From assembly GCA_026874595.1 (NCBI GenBank), contig CM049309.1:29887033-29951032 (forward strand): DNA of 64,000 nucleotides, written 5' to 3'. The position numbers and the translations under genes are program-made. The notes beneath the pieces were generated by a model. That model searched no databases and was not told the origin of the DNA. It saw only the letters and a list, made by a program, of their open reading frames with translations. This document shows positions 22,029-33,666 of the stretch, in pieces. Every line of letters starts with the position of its first letter. The stretch's first letter is position 1. The stretch comes from Sipunculus nudus. Taxonomy: Eukaryota; Annelida; Sipuncula; Golfingiida; Sipunculidae.

Positions 22029-23471
22029 TAGAGCTCTGCACGCCACACACCTATAATAATAAATCGCCCCACATCCGCCCCGCAAGTTTAGCTGTCAGCC
22101 CGCATCCGCTCCGCCCCGCAGTTTACCAAAAACGTCAGCCCGCATTCAACCCGCAGATAAACATAAGGGACAACCAAAAAGGTAGCTAAAAAATGATTTA
22201 TTTTCATTTATAATTTATAATGAATGACCATCAACATTACTGTGTTTGTTGATGGTACTGTGTTTGTTGATGGTACTATGTTTGTTTTTGTTACTGTGTT
22301 TGTTGATTGTACTATGTTTGTTGTTGTTACTGTGTTTGTTGATGGTATGACTTTTCCAGTTTGTTTTTTTTTTGTTAGTAAGGATCGACGGAGTGTCACA
22401 GAATTATCATATTTTTTTATTTTTAAGAATTTCCATTTTACAAAATACAATTATATACTGCACAGTACGTGGAAATATCAGACACACCAATCAAATACTG
22501 CCTTTGTGTTTCCTTTAAATATTTAAAATTATTAATTCAACCTATTTAGATGTTAGCTAATGTAATTTACATAATTAAAGTTTAAACGTATTTCCATGCA
22601 TGTTGCCATATACGGAAATACAAAATATAACTCAAGCATAAAGCAATTTCTATCACTACTCGTCACTAGCTGCATTAGCTGCATGGAGGACAGTATTTGC
22701 TCACCACAGTTCACACCTTTTATTTGACAAAGAGATTAATCCTAACTGTTCAGTGTCGATCAGCTAATAAACTGAAAGCGGGAAGGCTATGGAACTGCAG
22801 AGGGAGTCAACTCTATGTCATGGTCTCAAATGAGCATCATGTTGCATGCTCTTTATATCATTCTGCTTAGCCAATGCATTCATCTAAACTAGCCAGTGCT
22901 CTTTGGCTCATCCAGGATGAGCACACCTCAGTCTTTGAGAGCTATATCCAGTAGTTGACGGAGCCAGATGCAACCTATGCAATGACTTTTAGAAGATCAC
23001 ATTTGCAGGTAATACTCCTGGTGCTCTACCCTCAGCCATGTTATGTAATATCTGAGACAAAAAAAAGGCTCACCCGAGCTTTCTAAATATATAGCACTTT
23101 TGCCAGGTACATTTGTACATTATGACCACTGGCCCCTGCAAGGATGAATCTGTCTCAAAACTCAGGAATTTTACATTTCACAAGTGCAGTATACTTATTC
23201 AGAAAATGGAATAACCGAAGGAATATAAACAGACCTGCAAAACTTAAGTAAATGTAATCATCTCCTCGCTTTAACCATGTTTTTGATCCGCACTAAAATA
23301 TCATGTAGCCTGCCCCGCCCCGCATATCCCAGCTTTCAGCCCGTACCCGCCCTGCCCCGCAGATAATTTTTTTTGCCCGCCCCACAAAATCATGAAAAAG
23401 TCAGCCCGCGTGGCGGGGCGGGTTGCGGGCCCCGCAGCCCGGGGGCGGGTTCGGGCCCGCCAGGTCTCTTA
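22029..23471. mobile_element. Non-autonomous hAT-like transposon with 8-bp TSD
   Basis: The 8-mer CTATGTAC occurs immediately left (22021-22028) and right (23472-23479). The element begins TAGAGCTCTGCACG and ends with the complement of TAAGAGACCTGGCGGG, so the terminal inverted repeats are imperfect. Both ends carry CCCGCCCCGC-rich subterminal sequence. The 8-bp duplication and the end type fit the hAT superfamily. No transposase domain could be read on either strand, so it is non-autonomous or badly decayed. Confidence 0.8.
22238..22349. repeat. 18-bp minisatellite inside the hAT element
   Basis: TACTGTGTTTGTTGATGG and close variants repeat about six times. The unit is a multiple of three, which creates open frames on both strands with period-six proteins. 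These are not genes. Confidence 0.85.
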
Positions 23472-23479
23472 CTATGTAC

Positions 23480-24383
23480 ATGTAAGAAATTAAGTCACTA
23501 TATATATTGTATAGAAGAAACATCGCTTGCTTAAAGTTTGTAAGTGACACACTTTTTTTTCGGTTGATTACGGTTGATTTAATGTTCATACACATAAAAG
23601 GGTTTAAACTTTTAAATTCTCATGAAATATGACAGCAATTTGAATGAGAAATGGTGGTTTATATATTCATTTACTTTTTTAATAACAATGTCAAGTATTG
23701 CATACATCAAGACAACCCGTGATTGTGGCCTGTTGTGTACGACTGACTAATTAAGCTAGCCAGCTTGCCCCTTCCCCTATTTTTCAACAGGAATACGTCT
23801 TTTGACAGGTCGAGGTATACCACGGACATGACTCGCTTAACGATCTCTGAAACAGTAGGAGCTAGCATTGGAGTTTGCTTCAGTAACCTCTTTTTGACCA
23901 TAATAATATTTTTGTCTCGGTAAAACAAAATTAATTGATAAAAAAACTAGTTTATGAATGCGCATGTTGTTTCGATAAAAAAGTAGGAATAAACCTATAC
24001 GCATTGAGGAGTTAAAAAAGTATGAAAGTAATAAGCATAAAAGAAATAGACGAAATTATATAATTACACGACGCACAAATGGTCCCCACCTCACTATCAC
24101 ATGCAGACACTTTATACGGAAAACAGACCAAGCCTGGAACCTGCACCATCCAATAAGGCAGATAGACCAGGCCAGGAACATATATGAATGCAAGGATTGC
24201 CTTGAATATGGACCAGTCTTAAAAAAATTCTGTTGGGGGTTTCACCATCCATAAGGGAGGTAGGATTTTTTAAAAAGAAAAAGTTCAAAAAGAAAAAGTT
24301 CATGTGTTTTTATCAGCGTCAAATCAATGTTTTCTGTGTCCGGCGTCTGGGTTTTACACACAGCACTTTTTACCGCTTTTACC

Positions 24384-24387
<4 letters not shown>
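23480..24387. other. No gene recognised
   Basis: AT-rich intergenic DNA. A short exact duplication AAAAAGAAAAAGTTC lies at 24272-24300. Confidence 0.4.

Positions 24388-24442
<55 letters not shown>
24388..24442. repeat. (TA)n microsatellite
   Basis: A pure TA/AT dinucleotide run of about 27 units. Confidence 0.95.
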
Positions 24443-24447
<5 letters not shown>

Positions 24448-24474
24448 GTACAAATTATTCAATCGCCAAAATGG

Positions 24475-24478
<4 letters not shown>

Positions 24479-24527
<49 letters not shown>
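24479..24527. repeat. (TA)n microsatellite
   Basis: A second pure TA run, 36 bp after the first. The spacer carries GGTACAAATTATTC. Confidence 0.95.
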
Positions 24528-24532
<5 letters not shown>

Positions 24533-25420
24533 AGTATAGGCAAAACATACCTATGCAAGTAATATAGATATTCAAAATTAAAATGTAAAAGCATGATCAA
24601 CTCATGATTTTAAGAAATTGCCCAGTTGAAGATGTTAAATATCATATATTAATCCAAAATATAATAAAGACCTGACGAAATAAAGAAAAGAAAATTTCAG
24701 GTCCATTCCTTGTCGTGGCCCACAACATGGGGTTCAAAACATCTGCAGTTTGTATAATTATGATGAATAGGCAGAGCTGTAGTATAATTAAATACATGGA
24801 TCACCTTTGAAAATTATATAGATACGTGTTCACTCTCCATGGAATAAACTGAATATTATATTATTTTCGTAGTTCTTTTCTAATTATTTGCATTTCCATC
24901 AAAACGTTAAAGTTTAAATTATTCATATGCACTGTTTTTTATATATGCACCCCCCCCCTCCCCCCATGTCTCGGCTGTGACAAAACGAAATGCCCGGAAA
25001 AGCAGATCAGATTATAGGATGAGGGCATAAGCACATATTTATTTTTATTTTTCCCCCGCATTTGATAATAATCGGGAATTTGACCGACTTGTAATGTTGA
25101 AATGTTACCTGGTTATATACTGACGATGTAAAAGGTTGACATCGCCGGCACTTTGTTATAGACCTGGTTATGGTTTTTAATGAAACGGCAAAAGACCGGC
25201 ACATTGATAGTGCATACGGCCCGTTGAATAAACGTGGATGATTTGCTTTGCTAAAATAATTACAAATATTTGGCTTTCTGATTCACATTGATGAACGCTA
25301 TGTAGGATGTCCAGTCCACCGCAGCGGAACCTTTTTTTGTCAGTGAAAAACACGACGGTCAGGCAGACAACGTACTCGGAGGTTAGATGACGTCTAATAT
25401 GTCGTCTATTCACATAAAGT
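24528..25420. other. Intergenic upstream of ATG4
   Basis: AT-rich up to about 24960, with a C-rich tract at 24950-24965. It is then of more even composition (25000-25420), with no recognised gene. Confidence 0.4.
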
Positions 25421-25429
25421 CGAGGTCAA

Positions 25430-25480
25430 CCAATTGACGCATGGGTCAAGTGACGTCAATGCAATATCAACCAATTGGTC
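25430..25480 (+). promoter_or_regulatory. Candidate ATG4 promoter: CCAAT and CRE sites
   Basis: CCAAT at 25430-25434, a full CRE palindrome TGACGTCA at 25451-25458 and the palindrome ACCAATTGGT at 25470-25479 lie within 50 bp, about 1 kb upstream of the ATG4 start codon. A further ATGACGTCT lies at 25387-25395. The sites are seen; their use is inferred. Confidence 0.4.
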
Positions 25481-26453
25481 GGGTGTCACAGGTGTCAGTA
25501 GGATTAATTAGCTTTGCGGGAAACTCATGCTGCAAGCATGTGTTAGCTGGTTAGTTTATACATCGTTCAATAAAGCTCGCTCACATGAGAATTAACAAAC
25601 GTCACGGTCTTTTGTCACGCACCTGCGTGTCTGATATATATGTTTACTCTTATCTGCGGCTTCATTTCACCACGCATTGATTGGTGTCCCAGAAATCTTT
25701 CTTCTCAAAAGGCGAGAAATGTATTTTAAGTGATTCGCAGACACAGTGATAGGAAATGGAAATAGGTTCGCAGCGGGTCAATTTTGCGTCGCTACTCTTT
25801 TGAAATAAATATTGGCACACAATTTCTTCTAATGGTGACTAAATCTTGTGAATGTTAGTTATGCAGTAGGCCTATAATGTAGGCCTAATATTCGTCATAT
25901 AACATGTTTGTTAGCGCCATTTCGGCCCCGGCCTGACATTAGAGAGTCTACAACCAGTGTACTAGCTGGCTGTCATGTCAGTTAGCCTTACTAGCCCAAT
26001 TTTAATGCCTACTGAGATGCGTTGTTACGGCTACATGTGTGTCAGCTGAGCGTCATGACTCATGGGTCACTTTTGTCCTGTACTATTAATGAGACGTTGT
26101 ATACTTGTGTACATGGCATGTCAACTCGTTCTTTTTCAACGCTGTGGTCATTACAGGCGTTATATCCAACCTTTTGGCTGGAATTGTTTCAGTTTTATTT
26201 TAAACCTGGATTTCAGAGCGATAGAGTGAAAGCAGAGTTGTTGATCATTGACATTATACCGAAATAATGCCTCTGTATGGAGAATGCTTAAATATGAAGA
26301 GAAACAGACTATATATGTGTAAATCGTCATCAATACGTGAGTAAAAACACCGGAAAGACACCAAAGAGAATGATATAAACATTTAATATCTGCGAGTACT
26401 TCAACAACTGTCAAATGAAAACAATGTGATGACAGGGAAGAACTGACAAAATA

Positions 26454-27366
26454 ATGTCGGTAGGAAACCAGGGGAGCGCGCGAGTGTGTGATGGGTCAGT
26501 AAGTTACAAGGCTGATAGTCACAGAAACATTCATGTGCTCAGTGAGCCGAGGGAGGTGACGCGGGTGGACGGTGGGACAGTCTCACTTCCTCGAAAGCAG
26601 GCTGTTTGCACCCGTTCAACTCTCAGTTTATCAACTCGCAGAGACAGTGCCACTGAGGTCACGTCCGAGTCACCACATATGTCTAGTGGCATCGAAAACG
26701 TAAAAAAAATGACGCCTGTGGTGCCAAATATTACACCTCAAAAACAAGACTTGACGGCTGCCAAACCCCCAGGCGTATGTAGTGATACAAGTCTCGGCAG
26801 CAGTAATGGTCAGGAGCCGGATTCCATGGTGACTGTGTTAAGTTCAGATTTAACAGGGTTCAAGGACCATGACAGTTTACAGTCTTCATCAGGCTTCACA
26901 AGGATACCACTGACCGGATCTCTCAGTGTCAGTGAAGCTGGACCTTCATCAGTAAATGGAAGGCTTAGTGCAGGTCAAACTCAACATCTCTCATTAACAG
27001 GAAGACTAAGTGCAAATGAAAGCGAACATTGTTCACTGTACGCTACTCCAGGTCACTTGCTTCCCGGCAGTTATAGCAGCTTGGATTCTGAAGATCCATT
27101 GCTTCAAGGACCAGCAGCATTAATGACTATGTCTTACAAAGGAACAAGGAACTACAGTTGCACAGAAAATGAAAATAGGATGAAAACCTTACCTCAGATG
27201 TCAAATCATCACTGCATTGATTTTGATCTGGATTTTGAATCTGTGAATGGGGAAGGTTTGATAAACCAGTCATACTCTAAAGGCAAAAGATGTCAAGAGG
27301 CTGAAAAACCAGCGGAAGATGGCATCAAAACCAAACTAATGTCGGCATGGAACAACGTGCGTCATG
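26454..27366 (+). CDS. ATG4: ATG4 cysteine protease, exon 1
   Basis: ATG4 cleaves the C-terminus of ATG8/LC3/GABARAP so that it can be joined to lipid, and later removes it from membranes in autophagy. This exon gives residues 1-304 and the first base of Gly305. The ATG is the first in frame after TGA at 26430. Residues 1-290 are a Ser/Thr-rich, probably disordered extension with three degenerate repeats (LTGSLSVSEAG 153-163, VNGRLSAGQTQH 167-178, LTGRLSANESEH 181-192) and an acidic patch DFDLDFESVNGEG (256-268). Residues 291-304 (IKTKLMSAWNNVRH) begin the conserved ATG4 region and match the ATG4C/ATG4D starts. The donor is G before GTGTGT at 27367. The open frame continues into the intron to a stop at 27425. 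The extension is much longer than the few to about 60 residues before this motif in vertebrate ATG4C/D (from memory). Confidence 0.88.
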
Positions 27367-28168
27367 GTGTGTATATACCTACTGACACGCCCATTTTTCA
27401 GTGGCTGATATCCTTATGGCCATAAAACTGGCCAGTATCCTAATAGCTCCATTATTTTGTTAAGAGGGAGGTGAATCTCATATATTACTGCAAGTCTTCA
27501 AAGCTGTACAATGATTCATGAGGCTTTGTTCATCTGTATAGCTGTCTGGCAATCTGCTAGGGCACAAATCCAACCTGATTAAGTTATATTTTTAGCTCAT
27601 TTGTCTTTGGTCATATTGAGCTATAGTTGGCACAGATGATGATGCACTTTGGAAATTGGGAATTCCAGGAGCAAAGTTAAGACCTGAGTTTTCTCTTAAC
27701 CCTTCTGCAAACGGTATGGTTGTGTGTCTTCTCATTTCACTTACAGACAAAATGTTGCAACACCTCTGTGTATGAAGATGATTTGTGAGACCTTTCAGTT
27801 AATGAGAATGTTTTAGTGGTCTGATAATACTGTATCAGCCTTTGGGTTCTGGTACTTGGTGCTTGTACTAAGTTTTGGTAATTGCACTTTACATGTTCTT
27901 GTCAGTGTTGTCACATATTTACTTGAAAATTAATCATGCACATTTACGAAATTTTATCAAGTTTATTATCAACAAAGGTTTTAAACTCCTTGTGTAGTGG
28001 TTTTACACTGCAGTCCTTATCTCCATTTTAACTGCTGCTTTGTGTAGCCAGATTCTGTGGGTTTCTGAAAGGACTAGAACAGGGCATTAAATTACAACCT
28101 TCAGTTTTATAATGTGCTGTTTAGTTGGTTATCATTTTATGAACCTTCTCTACCTACAGTAGACATCC
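27367..28168 (+). other. ATG4 intron 1, first part
   Basis: Ordinary AT-rich intron sequence. 27770-27930 shows weak similarity to 58560-58700 (shared GGTACTTG and ACTTGAAAAT phrases), probably a shared repeat. Confidence 0.5.
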
Positions 28169-28640
28169 TTAAAGGGGCCCAATCACCTATAAAAGCATGT
28201 TGAATTAACATAAAAATAGATTCTTCCCTTTAAAATAAAGGTGTAACTGCCAAAATATTGCCTTGAAACCGTTTGCTTACTCCTGTTCTCGAGTGTTAAA
28301 AACGGTGGATCGGGCGCGATCAAAGGTGTCAACATAAACACAGCATGTGCATCGCCAGGCCACAACATGTGAATCAGGAGATACCCTGACTGACTTAACC
28401 CCAAAAATGTAATACATGTTTCCGCTGGCTGAAACACCACCTGTTAAGGCTCACATTCACAGACACATGTATACTGTGTTTACCAACACACAGACCCATT
28501 ACACGGTGATAAACAGCTGTATACAAGGTACTGGGACTGTGTGTTGGGGTGGCTCTGCCTTCAACCTCTTATCTAAAGCAAAACTGAACTGATACTCTGA
28601 AAGAATAGTTATAATATTGCTCCTGAGAATGTCCCTTTAA
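28169..28640. mobile_element. TTAA-flanked MITE, copy 1
   Basis: TTAA at 28169-28172 and 28637-28640 flank AGGGGCCCAATC and the complement of AGGGACATTC, giving short terminal inverted repeats. A homologous copy is at 51909-52392. A TTAA target is typical of piggyBac and Kolobok groups. No coding sequence is present. Confidence 0.65.
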
Positions 28641-29636
28641 ATTCAGTGATTCAGTGAGAATTCATGTTGATCCCAGGAAAAATTAGGATTATCATTTCTC
28701 CCTAGAAAAATGAGAATCAAGAGATATTATGAATTGATTCCTATTTTACCTGGAAGGATGGGATTTCTCATTTTCCCCTGGACAAATTTATATTCTCATT
28801 CTTCCAGGAAGATACTGGATATTCCCAGATTCTCATTATTTTCTCAACATATACAACTGTTCTTAAATTAAGTTTATTGTGATTATGTCAGGTCTAATCA
28901 CTGTTGTATCCCTTAACAACAGCAGATGTATGCTTGGAAGAGAGCTCCTGTACCTCTGTTTAGTCATGATTTAGTCATCAAAGGGCAGACCAGACCTATA
29001 CTGTCCACTCTTCTGTAATAAGCACCACTGGTCATCACTTGCATAACTGACTTGATAGTAGGTACAGCCCAGGTACTGGCTGAACAGAACAAATCAGTTT
29101 AGTGTTTCACATGCTTGGTGACCTTTTTGGAAATGTGAAGTAACAGAAGATAATGTGTGGTACTGCACTCCTTTGCCATATATTACTATAATATCTCAAT
29201 ATTTTACCAATAACTAATATTTTTTAAAAGCTGTGATTTTGTTGTACATATTAAATTTACCCAATGCCTGTCCCTGGCCTCCTTGGTTTATACATGGTTT
29301 GGAGCAGATGGGTTTATAATTAATGATTTTGTCTGCTGAAATTTCAGAGGAAACCACTTTTGCTTTGATGCATGATGATTCATGGACTGCCTCCCAAAAC
29401 ATCACAAGCGTAAATGTTTCACAAGATGGCATGATGCACGTGATGGCATGTGAAAATACATTTTTATGATAAGTTTTATTAAAAATGGTAGTATTATAGT
29501 TATCCAAAAATATTCTGTAAAATAACTGTTTTGTTTCTAAAGGTGTCAGAAGGATGCAATTTGCTGTTTGAATGGTGCTGTAATTTTGTCAGACAAACAA
29601 GAAATGCTGGATATACAATAGATTTGATTAACTCAG
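28641..29636. other. ATG4 intron 1, middle part
   Basis: At 28670-28850 short phrases (ATGAGAATC, GGATTTCTCAT, TTCCAGGAAG) recur in both orientations, a degenerate local repeat. The remainder holds no recognised feature. Confidence 0.45.
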
Positions 29637-29965
29637 CTGACTCAAAGTCATCTCAGCTATAGCTATCACTCTTTGTCCTTCTGTCTGTCTGTCCATTAAC
29701 CAGGCACAAATTGTAACCATTGGACCTGGAATCTTATAACTTAGCATGCAGGGAGTTCCATGAAAAAATCTCCTAGAAAACCTGAAATTAGGTCTCTGTT
29801 ACCCATATCCTCCGAGCTATGGAGCTCAGAAATACCCGCCACCCCCACCTCCCCCAGAATAACTAAAAATTTCATACAAAAACTCCAGTATCTGAACAAC
29901 TAACACATTGATTACCATGGTTACCATAGAGAATTTCTTCAGTTTCTGCAGACTGGTGGTGCCTA
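29637..29965 (+). repeat. Family B copy
   Basis: It starts AACTCAGCTGACTCAAAG and ends near CTGCAGACTGGTGGTGCC. The inner phrases TGAAATTAGGTCTCTG and CCATATCCTCCGAGC are those of the other B copies. A family A head follows immediately. Confidence 0.75.
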
Positions 29966-30105
29966 CTGGATTTTTAGCGAACCTGTGAGCTAATGCGATG
30001 GTGTGGCGTTGTCCAGCGTCCGTCAGCGTCCGTTATGAGCTAGCATCACAAAATTTTATGCAAAAAATTAGCCATCTGGAAAACTCTGATTTTGCTTACT
30101 TAGTA
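29966..30105 (+). repeat. Family A, 5' half, interrupted by family C
   Basis: It starts TTTTTAGCGAACCTGTGAGC and follows the copy at 52487 up to a TATTTTT. There a 2.6-kb family C element is inserted. The A sequence resumes at 32703. Confidence 0.8.
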
Positions 30106-32702
30106 TTTTTAGCTCAGCTGACTATAAGTCTGTCTGTCGTGCCGTCTGTCCGTCCATCCATCCGTCTGTCCGTCTGTCCGTAGATGTGGCACGTTTTGAA
30201 ACCGTAAGATGTCCCGAAGATCTCCTACCAAGATGAAAACTGGGTCTTTGCGACTTTGTTCGTTTGAGAAATTAAGGAAAAACCTCAATTTTTTATTAAA
30301 AACCTATTTTCACACTTCAGGACTGCCTAATATCAAAACCACTCATCTGTTTTTCCTCATATTTACCATAAATATTCCTCTATATAGTTCCTATGTACAT
30401 GCCAGAAATTATGTCTGTATTTTATAATTTAAAAAAAGTTATGGGCCCAAACATAATGCATTTTGTAAAAAATCAGGAAAGATATTTGATCACTTAACAC
30501 AAAACATGTTAAAGCTTTGGACTTTTTTTCAGTAATATAACTTAAATTAATCAAAATTAAATTGTATACCCAAAATTAGATCAAAATCTTTTATTTTTTT
30601 TTAAATATTAACAAAAATAAAAAATTGGTACCTTAAATTTTGCCCAACTTTGACCATGGCACATTTTTTTCCTGTAACTGTTGTGGATGTAATTTTCACA
30701 GCATGTTTTTGTTTGCATTTTGTCTGTTAACACCAAAAATTTGGAACCAGTTGATCAAAAACTGTAGATTTTATTCAAGTTTTCAAGCACCCTGTAACAT
30801 ATTGTTTACATCAAGCTAGTGTTATGCAGTTTGCAAGAGCTCAGCTCCCCAGCTTCAGCTCTCAGTTCCTAAAATTTGGCATACAATTAGATGTCTCCAA
30901 AAATCCCTACCATGCCAAGAATTTGGTCACTAGGACTTAATACCTTCGAGATATTAATGAAAAACTTCATTTTTCCATTAAAAACCCATTGTTACACTTC
31001 AAGACTGCCTTATATCAAAACCACTGATCTGACTTTGATCATATATTATATACATATTTTTCTATACATTCTCATGCACATGCCAGAAATGATGTCAGTA
31101 TTGCGTCATTGTTTTGAGTTATGGGCCCAAACATAATGCACTTTGTAAAAAATCAAGAAATATATTTACTCCCTTAACAAGGGGATTGCTGAAGCTAGAG
31201 ATTTTTTGTCAGGGATGTAACATTATTTAATCAAGATTCAATTGAATACCCAAAATTAGTTCTGAATTTTTCAAATTTTATAAGTTATTAGTATAAATAT
31301 AAAATTAGTACCTTAAATTTTGCCCAACTTTGACCATGGCACGTTTGTTTCCTGTGAGCACTGTTGATATAATTTTCATATCATGCACACATAAGGATTT
31401 CAGCTTTTTAGTTTAGAAAGCTGAAAGAAATTGGCCAAAAATTGTAGCTTTTATTTATGTTTTTATGAGACCATGTCAGACCTTGGCTCTCTCCAGCCCC
31501 TCTTGAGTCACCTGTATGTTGACCTTGTTGAACTTTCAGCAAATTATGCATGCTTGAGGCGAGGCATATACTGGGGCAGCAAGGCAGCTTATGGCCAGCC
31601 ACAGTTGATCCAGGTGTCCAACCCAACTCATCTAGTAGTTTTAACCAACAACATAACAATAAACAATATATTAACAATTTTTTATTGGTTTTTAATAACA
31701 AATTAAAGAAAAATAGAAAAGGAATTTGTTAGTTTATAATAACAGGAAATTAACTTGCAGTTACTGATGTTATAAGAATCTTGTATCCATGGATAGAATG
31801 TCACATATTCCAAACAACACCATGCAGTCACCTATGGTATTTTTCAGTTCAATTTTAATGATAAAAAAGTAAATCATATTATTCATTACTAATCATAAGG
31901 GATCATATGAAGGAAATTAATGATAGACAAAGATGCAGTTGATAATATTAATCTAGATTCCTACTGTGTCTAGTGTGTACATTGATGTGAAATTAGTCCA
32001 AAATGAATATATTACATTTTTTTTTAATATAAATAAAAGCCATAAAACCAGGTACTTATGATCATTATTTAAATGTGTGAATTTTGAATATTCTGGATTC
32101 TCAACATCATTGTTTGGTGAAAACTGAATAAATACCAGACATAGTGAAATATTTTGCAATTGTATTTAAATACGAATATGAATATGTACTCCATTATAAA
32201 ATTTCTTGCATAAAGAATGGGAATTTAGGTAAAAATGAAAGTATATGAATACCATTGCAAATACTTTCAAAATGTATTCATGAATGCATTCATGAATATA
32301 TTCTTTAATATTATTTTAATAATCATTTCAGTCATATTTCATTTTAAAACATACGATTCTCTTATTATTTTTAATAAAAATTATATATTTGGGACAATAT
32401 TTGTAATTTTTTTTAATAAATAGTTAAACTCTCATATTATATGTTCTGCTTATAAGTTATATGGCCATGGCCAAGTCAAAATCTGTGTGACAATAGTACT
32501 CCATTTGTTAATAAAATAAATGAAATCAGTCCTCTTCCCTGTCTCCAAAGGTACTATCAAAATTATACATAAGCTAAACAACAACAACTCATAATACAGC
32601 TTATGTTTATTACCACACAAAACCAGCATGTGCCTCATTTCTAAATCATATTTTTTTATCATATATAACAGCTGAGCGCCGTGACCCATAGGTCCCTTGT
32701 TT
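30106..32702 (+). mobile_element. Family C element, complete copy 1
   Basis: It starts TTTTTAGCTCAGCTGAC and ends GGTCCCTTGTTT. The first ten bases after the T run (AGCTCAGCTG) are complementary to CAGCTGAGCG near the 3' end, a subterminal inverted repeat. GACCCATAGGTC just inside the 3' end can form a small hairpin. An internal diverged duplication (30190-30860 against 30860-31400) and a CCGT/CTGT tetramer run at 30128-30180 are present. Non-coding. By eye it is almost identical along its length to 36226-38845. Confidence 0.8.
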
Positions 32703-32770
32703 GGCTAACTGCATTTTCTTAGATTTTATAGAGAAAAAGCTAAAAAACCTTTAAAAATCCTCTCCTCCGA
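32703..32770 (+). repeat. Family A, continuation after insertion
   Basis: GGCTAACTGCATTTTCTTAG to CTCCTCCGAAACTGT matches 52672-52742 (CTAACTGCATTTTCTTAAAT to CTCCGAAACTGT). This proves that 30106-32702 is an insertion. Confidence 0.8.
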
Positions 32771-32775
32771 AACTG

Positions 32776-32925
32776 TAAGCCAACCACAGTTATTGTGCTC
32801 TGGTCAGTCCAAGGATGTGCTTCAAACAGACAAATATCCCTGTCCTACTGTAAGCCAACCACAGTTATTGTGTTCTGGTCAGTCAAATGATGTGCTTCAA
32901 ACAGACAAATATACCTGTCCCCATG
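32776..32925. repeat. Tandem duplication, unit about 76 bp
   Basis: TGTAAGCCAACCACAGTTAT starts both units and each ends with CAGACAAATAT(C/A)CCTGTCC. Confidence 0.85.
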
Positions 32926-33107
32926 TAAATTTGATTATCACTGGCAATCGGGTCCTTAACAAGGTGACTAACAGTTGAGAATATTAGTTCATAGTATGCT
33001 AATCAGCTGAGGGTGTGACTCGGTGGCCACTTGTTATATACAAAAGGAATCTTTGTGCAAAGACATATTTATTTATTGCATGGTGTTAAAAACACTTTTA
33101 ATTTCAG

Positions 33108-33191
33108 GTTGGACAGTTAAAACCAAAACACAGTTCAAAGTGGGTGAACCCATTGTAACAGCAGGCCGTGTGTACCAGCTCCCTCCCAGAG
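33108..33191 (+). CDS. ATG4: ATG4 cysteine protease, exon 2
   Basis: 84 nt, entered and left in phase 1. It encodes the end of Gly305 to Arg332 (GWTVKTKTQFKVGEP, then GRVYQLPPR), which corresponds to the W-KTKTYF / G-Y stretch after the AWNN motif in ATG4C/D. The acceptor is TTTTAATTTCAG at 33107 and the donor is AG before GTTTGT at 33192. Because 84 is a multiple of three and both phases are equal, loss of this exon keeps the frame. It lies between two direct copies of family C (30106-32702 and 36226-38845). Confidence 0.88.
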
Positions 33192-33239
33192 GTTTGTACC
33201 AAATTTTAATCTGAGGTACCATTTAAACCTAAACATATA

Positions 33240-33666
33240 CTGTGGTTGCCTTTTTGTTCATGAGGGTTTAAATTTCGCGATATTCGCGAATGGGAAATAA
33301 TCGCGAAAATGAAACCCTCGGGAATAATTGGCCAATTGAGTATGTCCTCCTTATTCAGTAAAACCAATACTTGTATGTGAATAGGTTTGAACAGTGAGAA
33401 CTTTTATAATAAATTACATGCAGGTATAGGGAAAACGTTTTCTTAAATTTGAACTAAACTACCTGTGCTGTGTGTACGGGACCATCGTTATATGAGTAGA
33501 ATATCACAAACTCATGACTTATTCTCATTTTATAATACAAACAGGTATGGCTTTACTAAAGTTTTTATATAGGTTCTGGAGAGATCGCGAAAATGAAACC
33601 CTCGCGAATCAATCAAAATGGAGAAATCGCGAAATTTCAGCCTCGCGAATTTGAAGCCAACCACAG
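33240..33666. mobile_element. TA-flanked MITE, intact copy
   Basis: The left end CTGTGGTTGCCTTTTTG is matched by the complement of CAACCACAG at the right end. TA dinucleotides lie on both sides. The interior has many TCGCGAA-type motifs and a subterminal foldback (GAGGGTTT, AAACCCTC). The TA target and length (427 bp) fit a Tc1/mariner-type MITE. A second copy, interrupted by family C, is at 36065-39109. Confidence 0.8.
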
